DNA from: VYFG01 sp965248685
GTDB lineage: Bacteria; Pseudomonadota; Gammaproteobacteria; Arenicellales; Poriferihabitantaceae
Assembly: GCA_965248685.1 (NCBI GenBank)
Contig: CBDFKC010000002.1
Location: 620,001-684,000, forward strand
Length of the DNA: 64,000 nucleotides
Direction: 5' to 3'
The position numbers were made by a program, and so were the translations under genes. This document shows, piece by piece, positions 17,144 to 27,443 of the stretch. Under the pieces are notes generated by a model. That model searched no databases and had not been told where the DNA came from. It was given only the letters and a program-made list of their open reading frames with translations. Position 1 is the stretch's first letter. Every line of letters starts with the position of its first letter.

Positions 17144-18568
17144 TTACTCAATGGTGGCGACGTGAAGAGAGTTAGTGGTACCAGAAATTCCAAATGGTAT
17201 ACCGGCGGCAATGATTATTGCTTCACCTGAAACCGCGAATCCCTCGCGCGTTGCAATATTCTTGGCCGCATCAATTACAGTCAACAGATCTGCCTCAGCA
17301 TTGGCAACATCCAGGACAACGGCGTGAACGCCCCAGGCCACGCTGAGAAAACGCGCGGTATCGGTTTCAGGGGTGATACTGAGAATTGGCGCCGATGGTC
17401 GCTCTCTGGCGGCTCGCAAAGTGGTGCTTCCAGACGTTGTGTAGGTTACCGTGGCGCTGGACGAAAGAATGCCGGTTACAGTTTGCAAGGCATTACATAT
17501 CGCGTCTGCGGTGGTGTGATCTGGATCAGGACGTTGCGCGTCAAGTATATTGCCATACAGTACATCTTGTTCCACTGCTTTGATAATACTATCCATCATA
17601 GCGACGGACTCGACTGGATAATCCCCTGCGGCGGACTCTGCAGACAGCATCACGGCGTCGGCGCCGTCGTATACCGCGGTCGCCACATCAGAAGCTTCGG
17701 CTCTGGTTGGTACCGGTGCATGGACCATTGAATCCAGCATATGGGTAGCAATCACAACGGGTTTGCCCATCTTTCGGCAACGCCGGATTATTTCCTTTTG
17801 CACAACAGGCACCTGTTCTGGCGGCAGTTCGACACCCAGATCACCGCGAGCCACCATCGCACCGTCACACAATTCCAGAATTCCATTCAGGTTTTCAATC
17901 GCAGAAGGTTTTTCCAGTTTAACCATAATTGCGGTTTGCTTCCCTACCAATTGACGAAGTTCCCTGACGTCATCGGGTTGCTGAACAAATGACTGAGCCA
18001 CCCAGTCGACCCCAAGGGAAAGTCCATAGTCAATGTCTTCTCGATCCTTTTCAGTTAGTACAGAGATAGGCAGGATAACCCCGGGTACGTTTACCCCTTT
18101 GTGACTACTCACTTCGCCGCGTACCAATACTTCAGTAATAGCGTGCTCTAGATCGCACTCGATGACCTTCAGCTTTACCCGACCATCATTGATCATCAAC
18201 TCATTTCCAGGGCTCAGAACCGCAAAAATTTCGGGATGGGGTAACTGCGCGCGGTTATGATCTCCCGGGCTAGGGTCCATATCCAATCTAAATTTGCTGC
18301 CTTCGGTCAATGAAATAGATTTTTCAGTGAATTCTCCAAGTCGCAATTTTGGTCCCTGAATATCCATGAGAATACCGATGGGTCTGCCAGTCTCCGCCTC
18401 TATTTCGCGTATGATCCGATGCCTTTTGGCATGTTCGGCGTGACTGCCATGGCTAAAGTTCAGTCTGAAAACGTCCACCCCTGCATCAAACAGATGCCGG
18501 ATAGTTTCGACGCTGGAACTGGCGGGACCCAGGGTAGCGACTATTTTGGCTTTACGACGTCTACGCAT
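17144..18568 (-). CDS. pyk: Pyruvate kinase
   Basis: This glycolytic enzyme transfers phosphate from phosphoenolpyruvate to ADP. The 474 residues begin with RRRKAKIVATLGPASSS, contain the substrate-loop stretch MVKLEKPSAIENL near 222 and the metal and ATP-site segments GDLGVELPPEQVP and ATHMLDSM near 244-280. The C-terminal regulatory domain is complete. It lies between the oxidoreductase gene and trmJ, all leftward. Enolase, the preceding glycolytic enzyme, is encoded at 48 kb. Confidence 0.96.
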   Translation of the reverse strand: MRRRRKAKIVATLGPASSSVETIRHLFDAGVDVFRLNFSHGSHAEHAKRHRIIREIEAETGRPIGILMDIQGPKLRLGEFTEKSISLTEGSKFRLDMDPSPGDHNRAQLPHPEIFAVLSPGNELMINDGRVKLKVIECDLEHAITEVLVRGEVSSHKGVNVPGVILPISVLTEKDREDIDYGLSLGVDWVAQSFVQQPDDVRELRQLVGKQTAIMVKLEKPSAIENLNGILELCDGAMVARGDLGVELPPEQVPVVQKEIIRRCRKMGKPVVIATHMLDSMVHAPVPTRAEASDVATAVYDGADAVMLSAESAAGDYPVESVAMMDSIIKAVEQDVLYGNILDAQRPDPDHTTADAICNALQTVTGILSSSATVTYTTSGSTTLRAARERPSAPILSITPETDTARFLSVAWGVHAVVLDVANAEADLLTVIDAAKNIATREGFAVSGEAIIIAAGIPFGISGTTNSLHVATIE

Positions 18569-18653
18569 ATGTTATTTGGTATTGAGTGGCAATTGGATGC
18601 ATTATTGCATGACTGTCGGATTACCGGGACAAGTCCGTCAACAAATCGAATTA

Positions 18654-19379
18654 CTATTTTTCGGGTTTTATTTTTTCTTCAACCGATTTGAACAGACCTC
18701 GCATCATGCGGACTTCCTGCTGATACATTTGAATCCTGTTAAACATTCTCGACATTTTACGCTGTAGTTTGGCGGATCGGCCATCACTGAACTCTGTGGT
18801 CTCGACAAACTCCTGTAAGTGGTTGTAAAAGTGTCTCATCTCTTCTGCACTTGCCAGTTTATCCTTCGACTGGCTGATCTTGGGCATAGATGCGGTTATT
18901 TGCTTTCTCAGTTCATAGAGAATTACGGTGACCGCTGAAGCCAGGTTAAGAGATGAAAATTCCAGTTCCACTGGAATGCGGATCAGGTTATGGCAGCGTT
19001 CTAATTCCTGATTGGTTAGACCGCTGCTTTCCCGACCAAATATAATGGCGGTTTCGGAGTCCCGGGTTTGAAGCAGGCTCTGCATTGCCTCTTCCGGGGT
19101 TAATTCGGGCCAGCGAATTGAGCGCTGTCTGGCAGTGGTGCCGATCACCATGGTGCAGTCAGAGATCGCCTGGTCAAGATTACTCACAACCTGGGCAGCG
19201 TCGAGTATTGCGTCCGCCCCAGCAGCTCTCGCGTTCGCTACCGGACTTGGAAAATCAGCGGGATCGACCAGCACCAGCCTGGAGATCCCCATATTTGCCA
19301 TAGCCCTGGCGGTAGCACCGATATTGCCAGGATGGGTAGGTTGAATCAGGACGACTCGGATATACTCCAGCTCTTTCAT
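18654..19379 (-). CDS. trmJ: tRNA (cytidine/uridine-2'-O-)-methyltransferase TrmJ
   Basis: This SPOUT-class methyltransferase modifies the ribose at position 32 of the tRNA anticodon loop. The N-terminus has VVLIQPTHPGNIGATARAM, and the knotted cofactor-binding region has FGRESSGLTNQEL near 112 and SSLNLASAVTVILYEL near 143. The 241 residues fit the family. It is divergent from suhB with 88 bp between them, an arrangement also found in enteric bacteria. Confidence 0.94.
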   Translation of the reverse strand: MKELEYIRVVLIQPTHPGNIGATARAMANMGISRLVLVDPADFPSPVANARAAGADAILDAAQVVSNLDQAISDCTMVIGTTARQRSIRWPELTPEEAMQSLLQTRDSETAIIFGRESSGLTNQELERCHNLIRIPVELEFSSLNLASAVTVILYELRKQITASMPKISQSKDKLASAEEMRHFYNHLQEFVETTEFSDGRSAKLQRKMSRMFNRIQMYQQEVRMMRGLFKSVEEKIKPEK

Positions 19380-19467
19380 TGGCGCGATTTTGCATCAAGG
19401 GTTTCAGAATTGAAATGCCGTGCAGGATCTATTATTAAATTGTTTGTTCCCTCCCCTGGAGTATTAA

Positions 19468-20277
19468 ATGGATCCCATCATTAAAGTAGGCATCAAGGCC
19501 GCCCGTCGTGCTGGTGGTTTAATGCTGCGGTACCTGGATCGACTTGAACAATTGTCCGTTGAAAAAAAAGGCCGACGGGATTTTGTCAGTGAGATAGACC
19601 GAATGGCGGAGGAAGATATAGTCGACACCGTTCACTATTTGTATCCGAATCATCGAATACTGGCTGAAGAAAGTGGGGACCGGCTATCTTCGACCGCTCC
19701 GGGGGAAGATGAATTCGAGTGGATAATTGATCCTCTTGATGGCACCACGAACTTTCTCCATGGGCATCCGCATTTCAGCGTGTCACTCGGTGTCCGACGT
19801 AAAGGCGTGATGGAACATGGGATCATATTTGATCCCCTTCGAGACGAATTGTTTACCGCCAGCAGAAATCAGGGTGCGCAGCTGGAAAATAGACGTATCC
19901 GGGTCAGTGGAAAAGGTAATGTCGAGGAATCGCTAATTGGCTGCGGTTTTCCCCTGCGAGAAATGACCAAGCTCGATACATCCATGCGAATACTCAAAGC
20001 TATATTGCCCAAGGTAAGTGACGTAAAGATTGGTGGATCGGCTGCGCTGGATTTGGCCTATGTTGCCTGCGGTCGCCTGGATGGATACTGGGAAGCAGGT
20101 CTCAAGCCCTGGGATGTCGCAGCGGGCAGCCTGTTGGTGCGAGAGGCCGGTGGTTTGGTTGCCGATTTTGGTGGCAGTCAGGATTTTATGGAGAATGGAA
20201 ATATTGTTGCAGCGAATCAGAGGATGTTTAACGAGTTAATGGCATTGGTTAAAAGCCGTTCTACTACCACATCTTGA
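19468..20277 (+). CDS. suhB: Inositol-1-monophosphatase family protein SuhB
   Basis: This magnesium-dependent phosphatase hydrolyses inositol monophosphate; in E. coli the same protein is a ribosomal-RNA antitermination factor. It shows WIIDPLDGTTNFLHGHPHF near residue 86 and the second metal-site motif WEAGLKPWDVAAGSLLVREA near 210. Length is 269 residues. The TGA stop overlaps the TTG start of mutS, so the two genes are translationally coupled. Confidence 0.95.
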   Translation: MDPIIKVGIKAARRAGGLMLRYLDRLEQLSVEKKGRRDFVSEIDRMAEEDIVDTVHYLYPNHRILAEESGDRLSSTAPGEDEFEWIIDPLDGTTNFLHGHPHFSVSLGVRRKGVMEHGIIFDPLRDELFTASRNQGAQLENRRIRVSGKGNVEESLIGCGFPLREMTKLDTSMRILKAILPKVSDVKIGGSAALDLAYVACGRLDGYWEAGLKPWDVAAGSLLVREAGGLVADFGGSQDFMENGNIVAANQRMFNELMALVKSRSTTTS

Positions 20278-22850
20278 GCAAAAACGGCGAACACACGCCT
20301 ATGATGCGCCAGTACCTGGCGATCAAGGCGGATTACCCCGATACCTTGGTGTTGTATCGCATGGGGGATTTTTACGAATTGTTCTATCAGGATGCTGAGC
20401 GCGCGTCACGCTTGCTCGGCATTACCTTGACCGCCCGGGGCCAGTCGGCTGGCGCTCCCATTCCCATGGCGGGTGTGCCCTACCACAGTATCGATCAGTA
20501 TCTTGCCAAATTGGTGCAGGCCAATTTGCCGGTGGCAATCTGTGAGCAGATTGGTGACCCAGCGACATCCAAAGGACCGGTGGAGCGTAAGGTAGTACGA
20601 GTTATTACACCTGGAACACTAACCGAGGAGAATCTGCTGTCGGATCGACAGCAAAATATTACAGCTTCGGTATTACTTACTGATCAAAAAATTGGCATCG
20701 CCACTCTCGAAATATCTACCGGCAGGTTTACTGGCTACGAGCTGAGTGATCCGGATCGGCTCGAAAGTGAGTTACAGCGGCTTGGTATCGCAGAAATTTT
20801 GGTCGGCGAACATCAGGCAGAGAACCTGGTGGCAGAAGTCAAATCGGAAATTCCTGATTGGTATTTTGAATCGGAACGGGTTCAGCAAATATTGTGTGAA
20901 TTATTTCAGACCCATGACCTGAGCGCTTTTGAATGCCAGCAATTTCCCCTGGCGACCAGGGCGGCGGGTGCCTTGATTCAGTATATCCGGGATTTGCATG
21001 GCGCGAGTACGCCCCATGTCAAAGGGATTGAGTTCTATCGCGACAACGAAACTTTAATCTTTGATCAGATTACCTGGATAAATCTGGAGGTAGAACGTAG
21101 TCAGGATGGCGATACCCAACACTCGTTGATCAATCTAGTCGACCACTGCGCTTCACCCATGGGTGCCAGAATGCTGCGTCGTTGGATCAGTAGTCCCAGT
21201 CGCAATCACGACTTACTGAAAGCCCGCCACGATGCGGTCGACTGGTTGATCTACGACCATCGCTACGATGAGATGACCGCAGCGCTTAAGCAAGCTGGTG
21301 ACATGGAGCGGATTCTTGGCAGAATCGCGATGAAAACAGCGCGCCCCAGAGACCTGTTGCGGTTACGTGAGGGAATATCTGTATTACCGAAATTATCCGC
21401 TCGGCTGGAACAAACTTCTTCCCACCTGCTCGATGCATTGCGCCCGGGACTGGAGCCTCAGCACCAGGTCCAGCAACTCCTGGAGCGCGCAATTAAAGAC
21501 GAGCCACCGGTTTTAATCCGGGACGGTGGTGTCTTGCGCGATAGCTATGATCAGGAGTTAAAGGAGTATCGTCATCTGCAACGAGATTCCAGCGAGTTTC
21601 TGCTCGCGCTCGAGTTGCGGGAAAAAGAGCGGACCGGTGTTGCAACTTTGCGCGTTAAGTACAATAAGGTCCACGGCTACTATATCGAATTACCCCGCTC
21701 CCAGTCAGACAGCGTTCCAGAAGATTATATTCGGCGGCAAACCGTCAAAAATGCTGAGCGATTTATCACCGAAGAACTGAAGTTGTTTGAAGACAAAATC
21801 CTCAGCGCTAAAGGTAAAGCATTATCCAGGGAAAAATGGCTCTATGAGCAGTTACTGGTAACGCTTGGGGAAAGCGTGAGCGACCTTATGAAATGCTCTC
21901 GATGTATCGCCGAACTTGACGTACTGCACAATTTTGCTGAAAGAGCGATAACCTTAAGATGGTGTCGGCCGCAGTTCAGCGACAATCCAACTATCGATAT
22001 TCAGGATGGACGCCACCCCATCGTGGAAAAAATGCTTAATAACAGTTTTATCGCGAATAGCACCAAACTGTATAATAGCTCAAGGATGCAGCTTATTACC
22101 GGACCAAATATGGGCGGCAAAAGTACCTATATGCGCCAGGTGGCGGTGATCGTACTACTGGCCCACACAGGCTGTTTCATTCCTGCCACGGCGGCAACAA
22201 TCGGTCCCCTGGATCGTATCTACACCCGAATTGGAGCGGCTGACGACCTCGCAGGCGGGCGCTCGACATTTATGGTCGAAATGACGGAGATGGCCCATAT
22301 CTTGCGAAATGCAACCGAAAATAGTCTGGTATTGGTTGATGAAATCGGTCGCGGAACCAGTACTTTCGATGGATTATCTCTGGCCTGGGCCTGCGCTGAG
22401 GATTTAGCAAAACGCATTGGCGCGTATACCTTGTTTTCGACTCATTATTTCGAACTGACTACCCTGGCGGATCAGCTAAAAGGTGTATCTAATGTTCACA
22501 TGGATGCGGTGGAACATGGTGATCAGATTGTGTTTCTTTACAGTGTTAAGAATGGTCCTGCGAGTCAGAGTTATGGGCTTCAAGTTGCTCGCCTGGCCGG
22601 GGTTCCGGAATCGGTCATACAGGAATCCCGACTCAAGCTGGCAGAACTTGAAACCCAATACACGGAATATCGCATTGCCTCCGATGACTCCTCCAAAACC
22701 CAATCCAGCCTGTTCCCGGAAAACAGGCCGGAGGAACAAGCAGTTTTGGCGCGACTTAAAGGCGTGTCTCCAGATCAAATTACCCCGCGGCAGGCACTCG
22801 AATTGCTCTACGATCTCGACAAGATGTTGGGGAAAAAGAATCGAAAGTAG
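20274..22850 (+). CDS. mutS: DNA mismatch repair protein MutS
   Basis: This ATPase recognises mismatches and recruits MutL. The mismatch-reading motif MGDFYELF lies near residue 33, the Walker A GPNMGGKSTYMRQ near 610 and the Walker B/signature region VLVDEIGRGTSTFDGL near 690, with a C-terminal helix-turn-helix. I accept the TTG start at 20274 because it gives HTPMMRQYL at the family-typical distance from the N-terminus; a second ATG pair lies nine codons in. The start overlaps the suhB stop by 4 nt. It is followed by fdxA, as in Pseudomonas and relatives. The 858 residues match E. coli (853). Confidence 0.97.
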   Translation: MSKNGEHTPMMRQYLAIKADYPDTLVLYRMGDFYELFYQDAERASRLLGITLTARGQSAGAPIPMAGVPYHSIDQYLAKLVQANLPVAICEQIGDPATSKGPVERKVVRVITPGTLTEENLLSDRQQNITASVLLTDQKIGIATLEISTGRFTGYELSDPDRLESELQRLGIAEILVGEHQAENLVAEVKSEIPDWYFESERVQQILCELFQTHDLSAFECQQFPLATRAAGALIQYIRDLHGASTPHVKGIEFYRDNETLIFDQITWINLEVERSQDGDTQHSLINLVDHCASPMGARMLRRWISSPSRNHDLLKARHDAVDWLIYDHRYDEMTAALKQAGDMERILGRIAMKTARPRDLLRLREGISVLPKLSARLEQTSSHLLDALRPGLEPQHQVQQLLERAIKDEPPVLIRDGGVLRDSYDQELKEYRHLQRDSSEFLLALELREKERTGVATLRVKYNKVHGYYIELPRSQSDSVPEDYIRRQTVKNAERFITEELKLFEDKILSAKGKALSREKWLYEQLLVTLGESVSDLMKCSRCIAELDVLHNFAERAITLRWCRPQFSDNPTIDIQDGRHPIVEKMLNNSFIANSTKLYNSSRMQLITGPNMGGKSTYMRQVAVIVLLAHTGCFIPATAATIGPLDRIYTRIGAADDLAGGRSTFMVEMTEMAHILRNATENSLVLVDEIGRGTSTFDGLSLAWACAEDLAKRIGAYTLFSTHYFELTTLADQLKGVSNVHMDAVEHGDQIVFLYSVKNGPASQSYGLQVARLAGVPESVIQESRLKLAELETQYTEYRIASDDSSKTQSSLFPENRPEEQAVLARLKGVSPDQITPRQALELLYDLDKMLGKKNRK

Positions 22851-22894
22851 TACAATACGCCGCCGTTGGCTTTACTCCCAAATGATAGATAAAA

Positions 22895-23218
22895 ATGACC
22901 TACGTTGTCGTCGAATCCTGCATTAAATGCAAGTACACTGATTGTGTTGAAGTTTGCCCCGTGGATTGTTTCCATGAGGGACCTAATTTTCTTGTAATCG
23001 ACCCTGAGGAGTGTATCGACTGTAGTTTGTGTGAACCTGAATGTCCGGTTGACGCCATTTTTGCCGAAGACGAATTACCGGAAGATCAAATGCATTTCCT
23101 CGCGCTCAATACCGAGTTGAGTCAGAATTGGCCGGTAATTACCGAAATGAAGCCAGCGCCTGAAGATGCGGATGACTGGACCGAGGTCAAAGATAAATTA
23201 AAGCTACTCGAACGCTGA
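22895..23218 (+). CDS. fdxA: Seven-iron ferredoxin FdxA
   Basis: This 107-residue small electron carrier has cysteines at 9, 12, 17, 21, 25, 40, 43, 46 and 50. The second set CIDCSLCEPECP would bind a 4Fe-4S cluster, while the first half, with C9, C17 and C50 as ligands, fits a 3Fe-4S centre of the Azotobacter FdI type. It lies 44 bp after mutS, and the mutS-fdxA order is common in gammaproteobacteria. The redox partner is unknown. Confidence 0.94.
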   Translation: MTYVVVESCIKCKYTDCVEVCPVDCFHEGPNFLVIDPEECIDCSLCEPECPVDAIFAEDELPEDQMHFLALNTELSQNWPVITEMKPAPEDADDWTEVKDKLKLLER

Positions 23219-23257
23219 TAGGTTTGGGGTTGGTGGGGTTCCATCGGTACTGGAACG

Positions 23258-23452
23258 TCATAGTTGATTAGACATTTCAACAAGATTCCAGTCCGGGTCC
23301 CTGATATATACGGATAACAGCGGCCCATTGGCCCCAGTCTTTTTGACAGGACACTCTTGCAACTGAATACTATGGCGTTCGAGTTGCCGGACGATCTGGT
23401 CGATAGGAGGGTCAGAAACAAGACATAAATCAGCGGTTCCCAGTGTAGTGTG
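23258..23452 (-). pseudogene. Remnant of a VOC/glyoxalase-family gene (C-terminal part)
   Basis: The minus strand from 23452 to the TGA at 23258 encodes about 64 residues that read like the C-terminus of a VOC-superfamily protein: GTADLCLVSD, then IDQIVRQLERH, then VYIRDPDWNLVEM, which is the usual end with a metal-binding glutamate. The frame is closed upstream by a TAA at 23453 and has no usable start, so the N-terminal half is missing. It lies in the 303-bp gap between fdxA and pepN. It is almost certainly a decayed gene. Confidence 0.7.
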
Positions 23453-23522
23453 TTAAATATTTGATCAATATTCTGAATGTTCATGGTTTTCGTAAACTTA
23501 GTATTCGTGGGACAACATTGAT

Positions 23523-26141
23523 ATGGCAGCAAACTCGGAGGTAATTTTTCTTAAAGATTACCAGCCTCACCCTTTTCGGATAATTCATTCCCGGATCGAC
23601 TTTTTGCTGGACATGGTTAATACCACTGTCTGCGCAGTCCATACCGTGGAAAGACAGCGGGCGGGTGCCCACTCTCTGGTACTGGACTGCGAAAAAATGC
23701 AGGTCAACAGTATTAAGGTTAATCAAATACTACTTGATGAATCGGCTTACAAGATTGATCAGAGACATCTGACAATTCATGAGGTCCCGGACAGGTTTGA
23801 ACTGGAAATCGAGAACTCAATCAATCCTACTGAAAACACCCAATTAAGCGGATTATACCGATCGGGAGATATGCTATGCACCCAATGCGAAGCGGAAGGG
23901 TTCAGACGAATCACTCCAGCTATCGACAGGCCAGATAATTTGGCCACTTATGAAATTTCCCTGAAGGCAAATCAAACCCAGTTTCCAGTTCTGCTTTGTA
24001 ATGGAAATTTAATTTCGACCAGGCAAGAGGAATCTCACCACAGCACTGTTTGGCAAGACCCGTTTCCCAAACCAACGTATTTATTCGCAGTTGTTGCTGG
24101 TCCCCTGTCGGTGATGCAGGATACGTTTACTACCATGAGCGGCCGGGAAGTAAATCTGAGATTCTATGCACGGGATCGAGATATCGAAAAATGTGAGTAC
24201 GCGGTTGGCGCACTAAAACGTTCCATGAAGTGGGACGAACAGGTCTATGCCAGAGAATATGATCTGGATTTGTTTAATGTGGTTGCCGTCAGCGACTTTA
24301 ATATGGGGGCAATGGAAAACAAAAGTCTCAATATATTTAATTCAAAATATGTCCTGGCGGATACGACTACCGCTACCGACCAAGACTTTCACTTTATCGA
24401 AAGTATAATTGGTCACGAGTATTTTCATAACTGGTCAGGTAACAGGGTTACTTGCCGCGATTGGTTTCAGTTAAGTCTGAAAGAAGGGTTTACGGTGTTT
24501 CGTGACCAGGAGTTCAGCGCTGATATGGGATCTCCAGGGGTACAGCGTATTAACGATGTAAATGCGTTGAGAAATCGGCAGTTTCCGGAAGACAGCGGTC
24601 CGATGGCCCATCCGGTGAGGCCCGAATCGTATCGTGAAATCAACAACTTCTACACCGCGACCGTATATGAAAAAGGTGCTGAAGTCGTGCGAATGATTCG
24701 GACAATTGTTGGAAAAGAGCAATTTAGCGCGGGTACCAGCCTTTATTTTGAGCGACATGATGGTCAGGCGGTAACCACAGACGACTTTGTTGCCGCAATT
24801 AGTGATGCGTCTGGAGTAAATTTCGAACAATTTAAGAATTGGTATTCCCAGTCTGGAACTCCTGAGATCGACGTTAAATCGGAATACGATTCTGTCAACA
24901 AACGGTATTCGCTTCACTTTACCCAGCGTTGTGACACGACTCCAGGACAGCAGAACAAGGATCCATTTGCCATGCCTATTTCTATTAGCCTGTTGTCCTC
25001 GGAGGGAGCAAATATCCCTTTGGATAACGAGAACACAGAAACGGTGCTTCTACTTGATAAAACTTCGCAGACTTTTGATTTTGAAAATATTCCGACCGAA
25101 CCTGTTCCGTCTATACTGCGCGGGTTTACCAGTCCGGTCAAACTCAATGCCAACCTGGATCAGCGTCAACTAGGTATTCTGTTTTGTCACGACGACGACC
25201 CATTTAATCGATGGGAAGCAGGACAAAAATTATTTCAAAACTGCATTGTTGAAAATGCCAGGCGGCTCAGTTCGGGTAAAGAGTGTCGATTTGATGGCGA
25301 ATTGATCGAGTTGGTTGGTCAGGTCGTGCTGAATCCAGATTCTGATCTCGCTTTTATTGCCAAGCTGCTTACGCTTCCGGGGGAATCCTGGCTGGCCGAA
25401 TTAATTAAACCAGTAAACCCCCAGGTAATTTTTGAGGCCCGACAGGCCCTCAGAGAAAAGATTGCGGCCAGTTATACCCAAGAGTTGTCAGATCTGTATG
25501 AGAAATTACAATCCACAAACGATGGATCACTAACTCGGGAACAGGCGGCGGTACGCTCCTTGCGAGACATCTGTATCAACTACCTTTGTGGCCTCGATAC
25601 TGCGCCATTTCATGAACTCGCGGAAAACCAGTTTGCCGAGGCCAGAAATATGACCGATCGTATTTCAGCGATCACTGCGATCGCGAATTCAACTTCCCCG
25701 GAAAAAGAACGCTATCTGGAACAATTCTATCAAGACTGGAAGCACCAGGAACTGGTGATCAATAAATGGTTTCGTATTCAGGCAACAATTCGACGCCATG
25801 ATGCCTTAATAAAAGTAGAGCAGCTCTGTCAACACACGGCTTTCGATCATGCTAATCCAAACAAGGCTTACGCACTTTTACTGGCATTTACCCATGCCAA
25901 TCCGGTAGGTTTTCACCGACCAGACGGCGCTGGTTACCGGTTTCTTTCGCATTGGGTTAAAACCCTGGATCCGGTTAACCCCCAGGTCGCTGCCAGGCTT
26001 GTGTCTGGGTTAAATGGCTGGCGTCATTACATATCTGAATTGTCTGGACAAATGCATGCAGAGCTGGAGCAGATTGCCAGAGTTGATAATTTATCCAGGG
26101 ATGTCAGGGAAATAGTTTCCCGGGCTCTGGAATCGCAATAG
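23523..26141 (+). CDS. pepN: Aminopeptidase N (M1 family)
   Basis: This zinc metallopeptidase removes N-terminal residues from peptides in the cytoplasm. The exopeptidase motif GAMEN lies near residue 262 and the zinc site HEYFHNW near 297, with the third ligand glutamate in LSLKEGFTVF. The 872 residues match E. coli PepN (870), including the C-terminal helical cap domain. It is transcribed alone and convergent with waaA, with only 24 bp between stop codons and no clear terminator. Confidence 0.96.
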   Translation: MAANSEVIFLKDYQPHPFRIIHSRIDFLLDMVNTTVCAVHTVERQRAGAHSLVLDCEKMQVNSIKVNQILLDESAYKIDQRHLTIHEVPDRFELEIENSINPTENTQLSGLYRSGDMLCTQCEAEGFRRITPAIDRPDNLATYEISLKANQTQFPVLLCNGNLISTRQEESHHSTVWQDPFPKPTYLFAVVAGPLSVMQDTFTTMSGREVNLRFYARDRDIEKCEYAVGALKRSMKWDEQVYAREYDLDLFNVVAVSDFNMGAMENKSLNIFNSKYVLADTTTATDQDFHFIESIIGHEYFHNWSGNRVTCRDWFQLSLKEGFTVFRDQEFSADMGSPGVQRINDVNALRNRQFPEDSGPMAHPVRPESYREINNFYTATVYEKGAEVVRMIRTIVGKEQFSAGTSLYFERHDGQAVTTDDFVAAISDASGVNFEQFKNWYSQSGTPEIDVKSEYDSVNKRYSLHFTQRCDTTPGQQNKDPFAMPISISLLSSEGANIPLDNENTETVLLLDKTSQTFDFENIPTEPVPSILRGFTSPVKLNANLDQRQLGILFCHDDDPFNRWEAGQKLFQNCIVENARRLSSGKECRFDGELIELVGQVVLNPDSDLAFIAKLLTLPGESWLAELIKPVNPQVIFEARQALREKIAASYTQELSDLYEKLQSTNDGSLTREQAAVRSLRDICINYLCGLDTAPFHELAENQFAEARNMTDRISAITAIANSTSPEKERYLEQFYQDWKHQELVINKWFRIQATIRRHDALIKVEQLCQHTAFDHANPNKAYALLLAFTHANPVGFHRPDGAGYRFLSHWVKTLDPVNPQVAARLVSGLNGWRHYISELSGQMHAELEQIARVDNLSRDVREIVSRALESQ

Positions 26142-26165
26142 CTGGCTGCTTCGGTCAATGTCTAA

Positions 26166-27443
26166 TTAGGTTGATTCCTGAGGTACCAACTCCTTAATGT
26201 ACTCCAGAACTTTGTTGAGCGCGCCCCGGTTTTGCTTCACTAGTTTTTCGCCTTGTTTGCCATATTGATCCCGTTTCTCGGAATCACTTAATAGTCGGAT
26301 CATTACATCCGACAGCTCGTCAGTACTGAATACCTGTATCCCGGCACCATACCCCAGGAACATTTCGGATATCTCGGCAAAATTAAACATATGTGGGCCA
26401 AATATCACAGGGCGTGCCAGTGCCCCCGCTTCCAGAATATTGTGTCCACCAATGGGAACCAGACTTCCCGCCATAAAGGTTACGTCACTTGCTGCGATGA
26501 ACATCGGTAGTTCACCCATGGTATCAACTACCAATATTTCACAAGATTCGGCAATTATTGCCGGCATTTCGCTACGCAATAAAATAGAGAATTTCTGTTT
26601 CTGGCAAATTCTGGCGACACTATTAAAACGCTCCGGATGGCGCGGAACTAAAACCAGCAATGTTTCATTCAAATCTTTCCGAACCTGACGAAATGCATCG
26701 AGGATCAGAACTTCTTCACCGTCGTGGGTGCTCGCAGCCAACATAACGGGCCGATGCCAACCCAATTGCCTTCTGATGGCCTCCCCTGCTTCGAGCAAGC
26801 TCGGTGGCAGATCAATGTCAAACTTTATGCTGCCGGTGACTTTGACTCGATGTTCCGGTGCACCGAGCTGAATCAATCGAATAGCGTCAGGTTTCGATTG
26901 AACTGCGAAACAGGAAACTTTTTCCAGAGTTGGTTTTATCAGGCCTTTGAATCGTTTGTAACCCCGCCAGGATCGCTCGGAAAGTCGCACATTGGCGTAG
27001 ATAATCGGGACATCGTTACGCTGACACCGAAAGATAAGATTTGGCCAAATCTCAGTTTCCATTATTACCGCAAGCGCTGGCTTTATCTTGAATAAAAAAC
27101 GTCGTACTGCCCCGGGATAGTCATAGGGCAAATAACAGTGAAAAACCTTTGAACCAAAAACCTTGCTGACTCGATCTGCGCCAGTCGTGGTCATGGTTGT
27201 GATCGTTATGGATTTGGCCGGATTAGTATTCAACAGGTGATTAACCAGGGGCACCGCTGCATTAACCTCTCCTACAGAAACGGCGTGAATCCAGTATCCC
27301 TTTGCCGGTACACTAATTCGAGTAAATCCGAACCTTTCTATTACACGATCAAAATAACTATTGTTTTGTAGCGCTCTCAACAGCAACTTGACGAGAACAA
27401 CGGGTAATGCAAGGTAAATTACAATACGGTAGAGCGTTAACAA
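26166..27443 (-). CDS. waaA: 3-deoxy-D-manno-octulosonic acid (Kdo) transferase
   Basis: This inner-membrane-attached glycosyltransferase adds Kdo residues to lipid A precursor, which shows that the organism makes lipopolysaccharide. An N-terminal hydrophobic anchor (about 5-25) precedes GT-B-fold segments including the family motifs WIHAVSVGEVNAAVPL near 52 and GGHNILEAGALARPVIFGP near 336. The 425 residues match the family. The start appears to be TTG with GGA seven bases upstream, and it overlaps the end of hemF by 7 nt. The Kdo-8-phosphate synthase gene kdsA is at 49 kb. Confidence 0.94.
   Translation of the reverse strand: MLTLYRIVIYLALPVVLVKLLLRALQNNSYFDRVIERFGFTRISVPAKGYWIHAVSVGEVNAAVPLVNHLLNTNPAKSITITTMTTTGADRVSKVFGSKVFHCYLPYDYPGAVRRFLFKIKPALAVIMETEIWPNLIFRCQRNDVPIIYANVRLSERSWRGYKRFKGLIKPTLEKVSCFAVQSKPDAIRLIQLGAPEHRVKVTGSIKFDIDLPPSLLEAGEAIRRQLGWHRPVMLAASTHDGEEVLILDAFRQVRKDLNETLLVLVPRHPERFNSVARICQKQKFSILLRSEMPAIIAESCEILVVDTMGELPMFIAASDVTFMAGSLVPIGGHNILEAGALARPVIFGPHMFNFAEISEMFLGYGAGIQVFSTDELSDVMIRLLSDSEKRDQYGKQGEKLVKQNRGALNKVLEYIKELVPQEST

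Noticed and set aside
23122..23532. A 136-codon open frame on the minus strand over fdxA and the VOC remnant
   Set aside because: It overlaps fdxA, has no protein-like composition, and the meaningful reading in that region is another frame.
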